Assembly: GCF_019219095.1 (NCBI RefSeq)
Contig: NZ_JAHUWH010000008.1
Location: forward strand, 1-64,000
Reading direction: 5' to 3'
From: Acidovorax sp. sic0104
GTDB taxonomy: Bacteria; Pseudomonadota; Gammaproteobacteria; Burkholderiales; Burkholderiaceae_C
Length of the DNA: 64,000 bases
The notes below the pieces were generated by a model. That model was not told the origin of the DNA. It did no database searches and saw only the letters and a program-made list of their open reading frames with translations. Position numbers and translations under genes: made by a program. Below, piece after piece: positions 1 through 8,356 of the stretch. Position 1 is the stretch's first letter, and every line of letters begins with the position of its first letter.

Positions 1-358
1 CAGAACTCACTGCGCGCTGCGCGCTCCGTTCAGACAACTGCGGCAAGTCAGAGCACGAAGGCGTGTGTCCTTCGGCACACGCCCACCCCGCCCCCTGCGC
101 GCCCCAGGCGCATCCAGAAGGGATGGGGGAGCCGAATAGCCACACGGGCCATCGCTGCGCTCGGCCCGCCCGCGTCTTGGGGGCCGAGCAACGCGATGGC
201 CCGTGTGGCTGTTCGGCTGTTCGGCTGTCCACCCCCTGCTGGCTGCGCCTGCGGCGGGGCGGTTGCGGGGTGAGCATGCGCGCTAGTGCGCGCATGCCTC
301 GTGAACTGACTCGCCGCAGTTGTCTGAGCGGAGCGCCGCAGGCGCGCAGTGAGTTCTG
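1..358. repeat. Large nested imperfect palindrome, gene-free
   Basis: Bases 1-52 are the near-perfect reverse complement of 305-357. Inside this pair, 133-157 is nearly the reverse complement of 192-217. The block could fold into one long cruciform or hairpin. Reading frames on both strands are open only because of base composition and match no protein I recognise. The left arm begins at the window edge, so the element may extend further. Confidence 0.7.
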
Positions 359-365
359 CGGCGCA

Positions 366-580
366 CCCCGCAACCGCCCCGACGCAGGTTTGCCCCGCAG
401 CGCAGCGAAGGGGTCGCAGACTGGGGGTCGCCTTTCTTTTGGGTACTTTTCTTTGGCGAAGCAAAGAAGAAGTACCTCGCCCGCCGGGGCGAACTCCCGG
501 CTCCCGCCCTTGAACCAGGCACACCGCCAACCAGCGAGCCCGCGAGCAGCGCCCCGGTTTCGACAAGCTCAACCCGACCG
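366..580. repeat. Long direct repeat, copy 1, with extra hairpin
   Basis: This stretch is repeated almost base for base at 735-915. Copy 1 carries about 38 extra bases (about 444-481) that are absent from copy 2. These extra bases include a hairpin (443-475) whose arms are roughly GTACTTTTCTTTG and CAAAGAAGAAGTAC. The repeat ends in a motif of the form TTCGACAAGCTCAACCCGA, which recurs across the window in both orientations. No gene is visible. Confidence 0.75.
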
Positions 581-734
581 GGCGGGAGGCAAGACGCCTC
601 AACTTCGACAGGCCCAGCCCTAAGGGCCATTGCTGCGCTCACCCCCGCCTGCGCAGCGCGCGGCGCATGCGCCCGCGTCTTGGGCGCCGAGCAACGGGAT
701 GGCCCATAGGGCTGTACGGCTGCTCGGCTGTCTA

Positions 735-915
735 CCCCGCAACCGCCCCGACGCAGGTTGCCCCGCAGCGCAGCGAAGGGGCCGCAGACTGGGGGTCGTC
801 TTTCTTTTGGGCCCGCCGGGGCGAACTCCCGGCTCCCGCCCTTGAACCAGGCACACCACCCAATCAGCGAGCCCGCGAGCAGCGCCCCGGTTTCGACAAG
901 CTCAACCCGAACGGT
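735..915. repeat. Long direct repeat, copy 2
   Basis: Second copy of the 366-580 repeat, lacking the internal hairpin insertion. The bases just upstream (627-730) are a degenerate version of the 133-217 palindrome. The left 1 kb is therefore a tandem array of two related composite units. The rest, to 1076, holds further TTCGACAGGCCCAGCCCGA-type repeats and no recognisable gene. Confidence 0.75.
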
Positions 916-1076
916 TGGAGGTCACACGCCCCAACTTCGACAGGCCCAGCCCGAACGGGCGGAGGCTGCAGCAGGCTCACCCCTAACTGCCTGGGGTGCA
1001 ACAACAACCCCAAGGCTTTGAAAGGCCTGAACGGCCTGTGACGCATCCAGGGCGGCACTCACAAAGCGCCACCGCC

Positions 1077-1718
1077 TTACCAGCGCAGCCAGCGTGGCCC
1101 CGCAATGGCGCCCAGCGCGGTGGGGATGGCCATGCCCGCCAGGTACCACACGGCCAGGAAGGGCGTGGCCATCTCGGGGCAGTGCAGCGCATACACCAAC
1201 GCACCCAGCGCCCCTGCCAGCAGCCCCGCGCCCGCGCCGGCCCACGCCAACCGCGTGGGAGCCGCGCCCTTCAGCGCCCAGAACCCCGCGACAAACGCCG
1301 GAACCGACAGCACGGCGATGTTGAAGGGGCAGGTCCGCCAGGTGCTGCCCAGGATGAGCGGCAGGCGCTCGGCCGGCGCCGCCTGCGCCAGCGTGGCCAG
1401 CGCCAGCCCCCACAGCACCAGCGGCGGCAGTGCCAGCCACAGCGCGGTGCGCGCTGCGGGCATACCGGGGCGTGCCACCCGCTGCAGCACCATCAGCCCG
1501 CCCGCCGCCAGCGTGCCCGCAAAGGCCAGCTTGCCCCAGAACATGGGCATCGCCATCGTGGCCGCCAGGTCGCTGCGCAGGCCGAACAGGCCCAGCATGA
1601 GCACGGCCGCCCCGGCAATGCCCGCAAACGCAGCCATGGCGAGACGCCGCTCCACCGTGTGGCGCGCCACCGGGTGTGCATCGGAGGCCAGCAGCTCTAT
1701 CAATTCATCGGTTTTCAT
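1077..1718 (-). CDS. nrsF: NrsF-family (DUF1109) membrane anti-sigma factor
   Basis: This 213-residue protein has six predicted membrane segments and a short cytoplasmic N-terminus, the DUF1109 architecture. NrsF-type proteins hold a cognate SigF-like ECF sigma factor inactive at the inner membrane until metal stress is sensed. Two Cys residues (in a TCPF motif and an ALHCPE motif) lie in or near membrane segments, as expected for a redox- or metal-responsive anti-sigma. Its ATG overlaps the TGA of the upstream sigma-factor gene by one base, so the two are translationally coupled. A GTG one codon earlier is an alternative start. The sigma gene and the divergent buf operon strongly support the role. 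Confidence 0.88.
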   Translation of the reverse strand: MKTDELIELLASDAHPVARHTVERRLAMAAFAGIAGAAVLMLGLFGLRSDLAATMAMPMFWGKLAFAGTLAAGGLMVLQRVARPGMPAARTALWLALPPLVLWGLALATLAQAAPAERLPLILGSTWRTCPFNIAVLSVPAFVAGFWALKGAAPTRLAWAGAGAGLLAGALGALVYALHCPEMATPFLAVWYLAGMAIPTALGAIAGPRWLRW

Positions 1719-2257
1719 CACATTCCCCTGATCCTGGCGGCCAGGGCCTTGAGGCCCCGGTGCACGCCCACTTTGACGGCGGATTCCGACATGCCGGTGA
1801 GTTCTGCGGTCTCGACCACCGACAGGCCCTCGAGCTTCATGTGCACGATGGGCAGGCGCTGGCGCTCCGGCAGCAGCTGCAACAGCCGGCCCAGGTCGCG
1901 GCGCGCCTCGGCCGCGTCGCTGTCGGTGCTGGCGAACAGATCATCGGTGTCGTCCAGCGGCACATGCAGCGCTTCCTTGGCGGCGCGCGAGCGCAGCCAG
2001 TCGATGAGCTTGTAGCGCGCAATCGCATGCACCCAGGCCGTCACCGGCGAGTCGGCCCGGTAGGTGTGGCGCTGGTTGTGCACCGCCAGCAGGGTCTCCT
2101 GCACCAGGTCCTCTACCTCGTCGGGCCGCTGCGCCAGGCGGCGGCGCAGAAACGCACGCAGGTGCGCGCTCAGCTCCTTCAGAAATCGCTGGTACGCCGC
2201 TGCGTCGGCGTCCAGCCCCTGCAGCAGCAATCCACGCAGCCGCTCTTCAATGTCCAT
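1718..2257 (-). CDS. sigF: ECF RNA polymerase sigma factor, SigF-like
   Basis: A 179-residue ECF sigma factor. Region 2 contains [15 protein letters not shown] and a [17 protein letters not shown] stretch; region 4 ends with [20 protein letters not shown], the DNA-binding helix-turn-helix. I chose the ATG at 2257 because a GTAACC-N16-CGAA promoter lies immediately upstream (2302-2277) and a GGGAG ribosome site precedes this ATG. The longer reading frame from 2284 would begin upstream of the promoter. The gene is coupled to the nrsF-like anti-sigma. Homologous pairs in Caulobacter respond to heavy metals and drive bufferin genes, and the identical promoter ahead of bufA implies the same circuit plus autoregulation. 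Confidence 0.92.
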   Translation of the reverse strand: MDIEERLRGLLLQGLDADAAAYQRFLKELSAHLRAFLRRRLAQRPDEVEDLVQETLLAVHNQRHTYRADSPVTAWVHAIARYKLIDWLRSRAAKEALHVPLDDTDDLFASTDSDAAEARRDLGRLLQLLPERQRLPIVHMKLEGLSVVETAELTGMSESAVKVGVHRGLKALAARIRGM

Positions 2258-2276
2258 GGCGTCTCCCTGCAGGGTA

Positions 2277-2302
2277 TTCGTCACAGCGGGCCCTCCGGTT
2301 AC
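2277..2302 (-). promoter_or_regulatory. SigF-type promoter of sigF-nrsF
   Basis: Read on the minus strand this is GTAACC, exactly 16 bases, then CGAA. It matches the motif I recall for Caulobacter SigF. Transcription would start about 20 bases before the sigF ATG, so the sigma factor would activate its own gene. Confidence 0.75.
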
Positions 2303-2346
2303 AGCGGGTGCAAAAAATAAATAAGCGTGTGGAGTGGCAGCGCCGT

Positions 2347-2372
2347 GTAACCCGCGGCGACGCCAGCGCGAA
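2347..2372 (+). promoter_or_regulatory. SigF-type promoter of the buf operon
   Basis: GTAACC (2347-2352), 16 bases, then CGAA (2369-2372). It is identical in elements and spacing to the divergent sigF promoter 44 bp away. The predicted 5' untranslated region of bufA is about 120 bases. It contains a short AGTT-type tandem repeat at 2408-2426. Confidence 0.75.
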
Positions 2373-2502
2373 TTACAGCGCAGATCGGGTGCTGCAGGGT
2401 GCAGGCCGTTAGCTAGTTAGTTAGTTCTGCCCCGCACGTTGCCGCCACCGGTCCGCTTCGATCCCTTGTTTATCAAACCAAACTCTGTTGGAGAAACTTG
2501 CC

Positions 2503-2802
2503 ATGACCACTCGCACCCTCAGCCTCGGCGCCCTCGCACTCTCGGCCATTGCCTGCACCGCCGCCATGGCCCAGGCACAAACCCAGCCCATGGGCGACGC
2601 CGCCGCCAAGCCCGCCATGGAGAAATGCTACGGCGTGTCGATGGCCGGCAAGAACGACTGCGCGGCAGGTGCCGGCACCACCTGCGCGGGCACCTCGAAG
2701 ATGGACTACCAGGGCAATGCCTGGAAGTACGTGCCCGCCGGCACCTGCGCCACGCTCAAGACCCCCAAGGGCATGGGCTCGCTGATGCCGATCAAGTCCT
2801 GA
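2503..2802 (+). CDS. bufA: Bufferin precursor BufA1 (DUF2282 family)
   Basis: A 99-residue exported peptide. A Sec signal peptide (about residues 1-23, ending AMA) is followed by a small Cys-rich core with Cys42, 53, 61 and 82 in the contexts [21 protein letters not shown] and AGTCATL. This is the DUF2282/bufferin 1 pattern. Known family members are ribosomally made peptides whose core cysteines are modified by the MNIO enzyme, and which bind copper in the periplasm. The ATG at 2503 has a GGAG site nine bases upstream. The in-frame TTG at 2488 is rejected because it would put charged residues ahead of the signal peptide. First gene of bufABCD. Modification of this particular peptide is inferred. 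Confidence 0.93.
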   Translation: MTTRTLSLGALALSAIACTAAMAQAQTQPMGDAAAKPAMEKCYGVSMAGKNDCAAGAGTTCAGTSKMDYQGNAWKYVPAGTCATLKTPKGMGSLMPIKS

Positions 2803-2849
2803 GGTGAAGCCCCCCTGAGGCGCTGCGCGCCTTCCCCCGAAGGGGCACG

Positions 2850-2884
2850 CACCCGGTGGACCGGCGGAGCCGGCTCCACGGGTG
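2850..2884 (+). other. Strong intercistronic hairpin between bufA and bufB
   Basis: The arms CACCC/GGGTG, GTGGA/TCCAC and CCGGC/GCCGG nest around a three-base loop, giving about 15 bp of stem. No T-run follows, so it is unlikely to be a simple terminator. It may act as an attenuator or an RNA-stabilising element that keeps bufA mRNA above the enzyme genes. The rest of 2803-2981 is a GC-rich spacer without an ORF. Confidence 0.6.
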
Positions 2885-2981
2885 CCCTGGCTTGGCAGCG
2901 CCCGCTGCACAGGCCGCGGGCGGCGCGCAGCCCGATGGATACCGATGCGGCAAACCTTTCCTCACCCCTTAGCGATCTGCC

Positions 2982-3845
2982 ATGCCATCCCTGCTGACCG
3001 CCGGCCTGGGCCTCAAGCCCCAGCACTACGCCGAGGCGCTGCAATGCAGCGCCCCCGGCCTGTGGTGGGAGGTCCACCCGGAAAACTACCTGGCCGCCGG
3101 CGGCCCGCGGCTGGCGTGGCTCGAAGCCATCCGCGCGCGCCACCCGGTGGCGCTGCACGGCGTGTCGCTGTCGCTCGCGGCCGATGCACCACCCGATCCC
3201 GGCCGCCTGGCCCGGCTGGCCGCGCTGGTGCGGCGCATCGAACCCGCCATCGTGTCCGAACACCTGGCGTGGTCCGCCTGGCGCGGCCACTACCTGCCCG
3301 ACCTGCTGCCGTTTCCGCGCACCCACGCGGCGCTGGCCCGCATCACGGACAACATCGCGCGCACGCAGGAGGCCCTGCAGCGCCCCATCGCCATCGAGAA
3401 CCCCACGCACTACCTGCACATCGACGGGCACGACTGGTCCGAGACCGATTTCCTGGCCGAAATGGTTCGGCGCACGGGCTGCGCGCTGCTGCTGGACGTG
3501 AACAACGTGCACGTGAGCGCCCACAACCTGGGTACGGACGCGCAGGCCTACATCGAGGCCTTCCCGCTGCACGCCGTCGCAGAGATCCATCTGGCCGGCC
3601 ACCACGCCGATCCGGCGCTGGGCGAGGCGCTGCTCATCGACAGCCACGACGCGCCCATTTCGGCTGCCGTGTGGGCGCTGTACGAGCAGGTGCTGGCACG
3701 CACGGGCCCCGTGCCCACGCTCATCGAGCGGGACGGCAATGTGCCTGCGTTACCGGAGCTTCTGGCGGAACGCGAACAGGCGCACAAGGCCCAGGGAGCC
3801 CGCGCACAACACGCCCCTGACTGCGAGGTGGCGCCATGCACCTGA
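2982..3845 (+). CDS. bufB: MNIO (DUF692) bufferin-modifying oxidase
   Basis: A 287-residue TIM-barrel enzyme of the multinuclear non-heme iron-dependent oxidative (MNIO, DUF692) family. Conserved metal-ligand segments are visible in order: HPENY (32-36), LHGVSLS (His59), SEHL (His94), IENP (Glu139), [12 protein letters not shown] (Asp172, His177), EIHLAGH (Glu201, His203), DSHDA (220-224) and IERDGN. MNIO enzymes of buf clusters oxidise core Cys residues of the precursor, to 5-thiooxazole in characterised cases. It overlaps bufC by ten bases. The start is a plain ATG without a clear ribosome site. Confidence 0.93.
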   Translation: MPSLLTAGLGLKPQHYAEALQCSAPGLWWEVHPENYLAAGGPRLAWLEAIRARHPVALHGVSLSLAADAPPDPGRLARLAALVRRIEPAIVSEHLAWSAWRGHYLPDLLPFPRTHAALARITDNIARTQEALQRPIAIENPTHYLHIDGHDWSETDFLAEMVRRTGCALLLDVNNVHVSAHNLGTDAQAYIEAFPLHAVAEIHLAGHHADPALGEALLIDSHDAPISAAVWALYEQVLARTGPVPTLIERDGNVPALPELLAEREQAHKAQGARAQHAPDCEVAPCT

Positions 3846-4639
3846 GCGACTTTCAGGACGGACTGTCGGCAGCGCTGCTGCCGTCTCCAGACAAAGCGTT
3901 GCACATGCCCGCATGGCTCGCTGCCCTGGCCGCCCAGCCCGGCTTTGCGGTGTACCGCAACAACGTGCTCACTGCGTGCATCGACGCGCTGCAGGCCAAT
4001 TACCCCACGGTATGCAGTCTGGTGGGCACCGACTGGTTCCGCGCAGCGGCTGGCATGTTCGCCCACGCGCAGCCTCCCTCCGATGGGAGGCTCATGGACT
4101 ATGGCGCGGACTTTCCCGACTTTCTGCGGCAGTTCGGGCCGGCGTCCGAGCTGCCATACATGCCCGCCGTTGCACGCCTCGATCGGTGCTGGACGGAGAG
4201 CCACCTGGCGGCCGACGCCCGCGCGCTCGACGCGACCTGGCTGGCCCGCCAGCCGCCCGACGCGCTGGCACTGCGGCACCTGCGGCCCCACCCGGCGGCG
4301 CGCTGGACTTGGTGCGACGACCACCCGGCCTATACCCTGTGGCAGCGCCACCGCGACCAGTGGCCCATGGATGCGGACTTGGCCTGGGTGGGCGACGCAG
4401 GGCTGCTCACGCGTCCAACGGCTGCCGTGGCGTGGCGTGCCCTGCCGCGTGCGGGGATTGTTTTCATGGACGCCTGCGCCCAAGGCCTGCCGCTGGAGGC
4501 CGCCGCCACCCAGGCGCTGACGGCCGAGCCGAACACAGACTTCGGGGCGCTGCTGGTGCTGCTTCTGGACGCAGGCGCGCTCACCGAAGCAGATGACGAT
4601 GCCGACGCCCCGGCCCCCTGTTCAAAGGAAACACCATGA
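3836..4639 (+). CDS. bufC: MNIO partner protein (DUF2063 N-terminal domain)
   Basis: A 267-residue protein. Its N-terminus ([13 protein letters not shown], then [23 protein letters not shown]) is the signature of the DUF2063 'putative DNA-binding' domain. In buf and related RiPP clusters this domain is the partner that recruits the precursor to the MNIO; the DNA-binding label is historical. The gene overlaps bufB by ten bases and bufD by four (ATGA), showing a tightly coupled operon. The C-terminal half is less conserved and probably contributes to peptide recognition. Cytoplasmic, with no signal peptide. Confidence 0.88.
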   Translation: MHLSDFQDGLSAALLPSPDKALHMPAWLAALAAQPGFAVYRNNVLTACIDALQANYPTVCSLVGTDWFRAAAGMFAHAQPPSDGRLMDYGADFPDFLRQFGPASELPYMPAVARLDRCWTESHLAADARALDATWLARQPPDALALRHLRPHPAARWTWCDDHPAYTLWQRHRDQWPMDADLAWVGDAGLLTRPTAAVAWRALPRAGIVFMDACAQGLPLEAAATQALTAEPNTDFGALLVLLLDAGALTEADDDADAPAPCSKETP

Positions 4640-5115
4640 CCGCCAACACATCGACACCCTTGTCCTCCCCGCCCGCAGACGGCCCCCGCGCATGGGGCAA
4701 CCGCCTGGCAGGCATCGCCACCTGCCTCACCCCCCACAGCCTGCTGGCGCTGATCAACCGCGTGGCTCTCGCAGGCATCTTCTGGCTGTCGGCGCGCACC
4801 AAGGTGGAGGGCTGGTTCACCATCTCCGACAGCGCCTATGCGCTGTTCCGCGACGAATACAGGCTGCCGCTGATTCCGCCGCACCTGGCCGCGCAGCTGG
4901 CTACGGTGGCCGAGCACCTGTTCGCCGTGCTGCTGGTGCTGGGCCTGTGCACGCGGCTGTCTGCCCTGGCACTGCTGGGGATGACGCTGGTGATCCAGGT
5001 GTTCGTCTACCCCGACGCGTGGCCCACTCACCTCTCGTGGGCGGGGCTGATGCTGTACCTGGTGGGGCGTGGCGGGGGTGCGGTGTCTCTGGACCGCGCT
5101 TTGGGCCTGCGCTGA
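4636..5115 (+). CDS. bufD: DoxX-family membrane protein of the buf operon
   Basis: A 159-residue inner-membrane protein with about four transmembrane helices, DoxX/DoxD-like. An ARTKVEGWFTI segment follows the first helix. DoxX-type proteins are regular fourth genes of bufferin operons. Their role there is not firmly established; a part in redox supply or export has been suggested. The start codon overlaps the bufC stop as ATGA. It ends 23 bases before the convergent trxC gene. Confidence 0.85.
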   Translation: MTANTSTPLSSPPADGPRAWGNRLAGIATCLTPHSLLALINRVALAGIFWLSARTKVEGWFTISDSAYALFRDEYRLPLIPPHLAAQLATVAEHLFAVLLVLGLCTRLSALALLGMTLVIQVFVYPDAWPTHLSWAGLMLYLVGRGGGAVSLDRALGLR

Positions 5116-5138
5116 AGCGGCCTTGATTCAGCCACAGC

Positions 5139-5585
5139 TCACGAGCTGGCGGGCGTGGCGGTGCGCACCCAGCGCGCGATGTCCGCCGCGCCCAGCGCGC
5201 CGGAGATGCGCGCCACCTCGCGCCCCTGCTGGAACAGCACCATGGTCGGAATGCTGCGGATCGCATGGCGCGCCGCCAGCGCCTGATGGTCTTCGGTGTT
5301 GAGCTTGGCCAGTCGCACCTGCGGCTCCAGCTCGCGCGCGGCCTGGGCGAACGCGGGGGCCATCTGGCGGCACGGGCCGCACCAGGGCGCCCAGAAGTCC
5401 ACCACCACGGGGATGTGGCTGCGCGCCACATGGCGCTCGAACGACGCGGCGTCGAGCTCGAGCGGCGCCCCTGCGAAGAGCGGCTGATGGCACTGGCCGC
5501 AGTCGGGCGCGCTGGCCAGCTGCGCGGTTTGCACGCGGTTGGTGGTGTGGCAGTGGGGGCAGACGATGTGCAGGGCTTCGGACAT
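5139..5585 (-). CDS. trxC: Thioredoxin 2 (TrxC)
   Basis: A 148-residue cytoplasmic thioredoxin. An N-terminal zinc-binding module has two CxxC pairs (CPHC at 9-12, CGQC at 29-32), followed by a thioredoxin fold with the active site WAPWCGPC. The N-terminal zinc finger is what separates TrxC from TrxA. TrxC reduces disulfides under oxidative stress and its zinc site is redox-sensitive. It is convergent with the bufferin operon; a functional tie through metal or redox stress is only suggested by proximity. The start ATG at 5585 gives the standard family length. Confidence 0.95.
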   Translation of the reverse strand: MSEALHIVCPHCHTTNRVQTAQLASAPDCGQCHQPLFAGAPLELDAASFERHVARSHIPVVVDFWAPWCGPCRQMAPAFAQAARELEPQVRLAKLNTEDHQALAARHAIRSIPTMVLFQQGREVARISGALGAADIARWVRTATPASS

Positions 5586-5768
5586 GGGGACGCGATGTTG
5601 ACAGTCTCAATGTGCGCAGATGGCGACCGGGCTGGACTTTTCAAGTCGGCGAGCCTGCCGCATCGATGTCGGCCAAATACCTGCTTGCAAAAATTTACGC
5701 GGGATTACAGGGTGTAGAACACCCCACGGGGCCGGTCGGCCCGGTGGCATCTGCTAAGGTCTCGGCCC

Positions 5769-6506
5769 ATGCAGCTGCTTCCGATACTGACAACTGCCCA
5801 CGCCCTTTTTCTCGATTTCGACGGCACGCTCACCGAGCTGGCGTCGCGCCCCGAAGCGGTGCGCATTGCGTCCGGGCTGATCCCCACTCTCTCGGCCTTG
5901 CACGCCCACCTGGGTGGTGCGCTGGCCATCGTGACGGGGCGGCCCGAAGCCGACATCGACGGATTCCTCGCGCCGCTGCACCTGCCGCTGGCCAGCGAGC
6001 ATGGCGCGCAATACCGGTTGCACGACACCTCCCACCCCGCTGTGCCCCCGCCAGACCTCGCACCGGTGCTGCACGCCGCGTACGACCTCGCATCGCGCCA
6101 TCCCGGCCTGCTGGTGGAGCCCAAGCGCGCCAGCGTCGCGCTGCACTACCGCCTGGCGCCCCACATGGAGGCTCGCTGCCTGGACACCCTGGAACGCGCC
6201 TTGCAAGGCGTGCAAGGCGTGGAGCTGATGCGCGGCAAGTTCGTCTTCGAGGTCAAGCCCCGTGGTGCACACAAGGGCCAGGCCATCGTCGATTTCATGA
6301 CCCAGCCGCCGTTTGAGGGCCGCATTCCCGTCTTCGTGGGGGACGACGTCACCGACGAATCGGGCTTTGCCGCCGTGCAGTCCCTGGGCGGTTGGGGCAT
6401 CAAGGTGGGCGAAGGCCCGACCATGGCGCAGCACCGCTGCATGACCCCCGCCGCGCTGCGCGGCTGGCTATCGAGTGCCAGGACCAATTGGGAACGCGAA
6501 CGATGA
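5769..6506 (+). CDS. otsB: Trehalose-6-phosphate phosphatase
   Basis: A 245-residue HAD-superfamily phosphatase. Motif I is LFLDFDGTLTELA (nucleophile Asp in DFDGT), there is a cap region in the middle, and motif IV is VGDDVTDE near residue 195. It removes phosphate from trehalose-6-phosphate, the second step of OtsAB trehalose synthesis. Its stop overlaps the ATG of the GH15 gene (ATGA), and otsA follows, so the three genes form one operon. The 180 bp upstream should hold the promoter, but I cannot assign it confidently. Confidence 0.95.
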   Translation: MQLLPILTTAHALFLDFDGTLTELASRPEAVRIASGLIPTLSALHAHLGGALAIVTGRPEADIDGFLAPLHLPLASEHGAQYRLHDTSHPAVPPPDLAPVLHAAYDLASRHPGLLVEPKRASVALHYRLAPHMEARCLDTLERALQGVQGVELMRGKFVFEVKPRGAHKGQAIVDFMTQPPFEGRIPVFVGDDVTDESGFAAVQSLGGWGIKVGEGPTMAQHRCMTPAALRGWLSSARTNWERER

Positions 6507-8308
6507 ACACTGCTGCCAACGCCCCTCAACAGGGCTCGCTCAACCTCGGCATGATCGGCAACTGCGCCATCAGCGCGCTGATCGACGACAGGGCACGCAT
6601 GGTCTGGTGCTGCCTGCCACGCTTCGATGGAGACCCGGTGTTCAACGCCCTGCTGCAGCCGGGCGACGAGGGAAGCCATTTCGCGATCGAGATCGAGGAC
6701 CTGGCCTCGGCCCACCAGTGGTACGAGCCCAACACCGCCATCCTGCGCACGCAGCTGTTCGACAAGGCCGGGCACGGCGTGGAGATCACCGACTTCGCAC
6801 CGCGCTTCAACAGCCGCTCGCGGTTCTTCCGGCCCATGACGCTGGTGCGCCGCGTGCGGCCCATCGAAGGCGCGCCGCGCATCCGCGTGGCGCTCAAGGT
6901 GCGCTACGACTGGGGCCGCAGCACGCCGCACATCACGCGCGGCAGCAACCACATCCGCTATGTGGGCGAGGACATGACGCTGCGCCTGTCCACCGACGCA
7001 CCGGTGTCGCACGTGCTGTCGGGGCAGTCGTTCGTGCTCACGCGCGAACACAACTTCATTCTCGGCGCGGACGAGACGCTGCACGAAGGCATCGCCGACA
7101 CGGCGCGCTACTTCGAGCAGGAAACCACCAGCTACTGGCGCAGCTGGAGCCGAGCGCTGGCACTGCCACTGGAATGGCAGGACGCGGTGATTCGCGCGGC
7201 CATCACGCTCAAGCTGTCGCTGTACGAAGACACAGGTGCCATCGTGGCCGCCATGACGACGAGCATCCCCGAGTCCGCGCACAGCGGCCGCAACTGGGAC
7301 TACCGCTACTGCTGGCTGCGCGACGCGTTCTTCGTGGTGCGCGCGCTCAACAGCATCTCGGAAGTCGGCACCATGGAGGACTACCTGCGCTGGCTGAGCA
7401 ATGTGGTGGTCGAGGGCGGCGACGGCCACATCCAGCCGCTGTACGGCATCGGCCTCGAAAAGGAACTGCCTGAGTCCGTCATGCCGCAGTTGGCCGGCTA
7501 CCGGGGCATGGGCCCCGTGCGCGTGGGCAACCAGGCGGCCGAGCATTTTCAGCACGATGTGTACGGCAACATCGTCCTCGGCGCTGCGCAGGCCTTCCAC
7601 GACCACCGGTTGCTGCACCGCGCGGGTCTGGCCGAGTTCACGCGCCTGGAACAGGTGGGCGCCAACGCGGTGCGCGTGTACGGCCAGCCCGACGCCGGCA
7701 TGTGGGAGCTGCGCACCCGTGCGCGCGTGCACACCTCGTCGGCCCTGATGAGCTGGGCGGCCTGCGACCGGCTGGCCAAGATCGCCATCACACTGCAGTT
7801 GCCTGACCGCGCCGCGTACTGGCGGGACCACGCCGACCGCATGCGCGACGAGATCATCGCCAAGTCCTGGAGCGAAAGCCGCCAGGCCTTTGCCGAAAGC
7901 TTCGGCGGCCACGAGCTCGATGCCAGCGTGCTGCTGATGGCCGAAGTCGGCATGATCGACCCCAAGGACCCACGCTTCGTGAGCACCGTGGAGGCCATGG
8001 AAAAGAGCCTGTGCGATGGCCCGTACATGCGCCGCTACGAGGCGGCCGACGACTTCGGCAAGCCCGAGACGGCGTTCAACATCTGCACCTTCTGGCGCAT
8101 CGACGCGCTCGCGCGCATCGGCCGCAAGGACGAGGCACGGGCCATCTTCGAGACCATGCTCGCGGCCCGCAACCCGCTGGGGCTGCTGTCCGAGGACACC
8201 CATGCCGAAACGCGCGAGATGTGGGGCAACTTCCCGCAGACCTACTCCATGGTGGGCGTCATCAATGCTGCGGTTCGCCTGTCCGCGCCGTGGGACAGCG
8301 TGATTTGA
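6503..8308 (+). CDS. Glycoside hydrolase family 15 protein (trehalase/glucoamylase-like)
   Basis: A 601-residue cytoplasmic (alpha/alpha)6-barrel enzyme. The N-terminal beta-domain opens with MIGNCAISALIDDRARMVWC. The catalytic barrel includes YRYCWLRDAFFVVRALN and ends with the HAETREMWGNFPQTYSMVG segment typical of GH15. GH15 includes glucoamylases and trehalases. Its place between otsB and otsA, with ATGA overlap, makes trehalose or a related alpha-glucoside the likely substrate. If it is a trehalase, the operon both makes and breaks down trehalose. Exact specificity cannot be read from the sequence. Confidence 0.88.
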   Translation: MNTAANAPQQGSLNLGMIGNCAISALIDDRARMVWCCLPRFDGDPVFNALLQPGDEGSHFAIEIEDLASAHQWYEPNTAILRTQLFDKAGHGVEITDFAPRFNSRSRFFRPMTLVRRVRPIEGAPRIRVALKVRYDWGRSTPHITRGSNHIRYVGEDMTLRLSTDAPVSHVLSGQSFVLTREHNFILGADETLHEGIADTARYFEQETTSYWRSWSRALALPLEWQDAVIRAAITLKLSLYEDTGAIVAAMTTSIPESAHSGRNWDYRYCWLRDAFFVVRALNSISEVGTMEDYLRWLSNVVVEGGDGHIQPLYGIGLEKELPESVMPQLAGYRGMGPVRVGNQAAEHFQHDVYGNIVLGAAQAFHDHRLLHRAGLAEFTRLEQVGANAVRVYGQPDAGMWELRTRARVHTSSALMSWAACDRLAKIAITLQLPDRAAYWRDHADRMRDEIIAKSWSESRQAFAESFGGHELDASVLLMAEVGMIDPKDPRFVSTVEAMEKSLCDGPYMRRYEAADDFGKPETAFNICTFWRIDALARIGRKDEARAIFETMLAARNPLGLLSEDTHAETREMWGNFPQTYSMVGVINAAVRLSAPWDSVI

Positions 8309-8356
8309 GGCGGTGTCCGACAGGCGGCAAGGCCCGCTGGCAACGATGATGGACGG

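Noticed and set aside
1-1076. CRISPR array or insertion sequence in the left repeats
   Set aside because: There are only two long imperfect copies with no regular spacers, no cas genes, no transposase and no IS-type terminal repeats around a gene.
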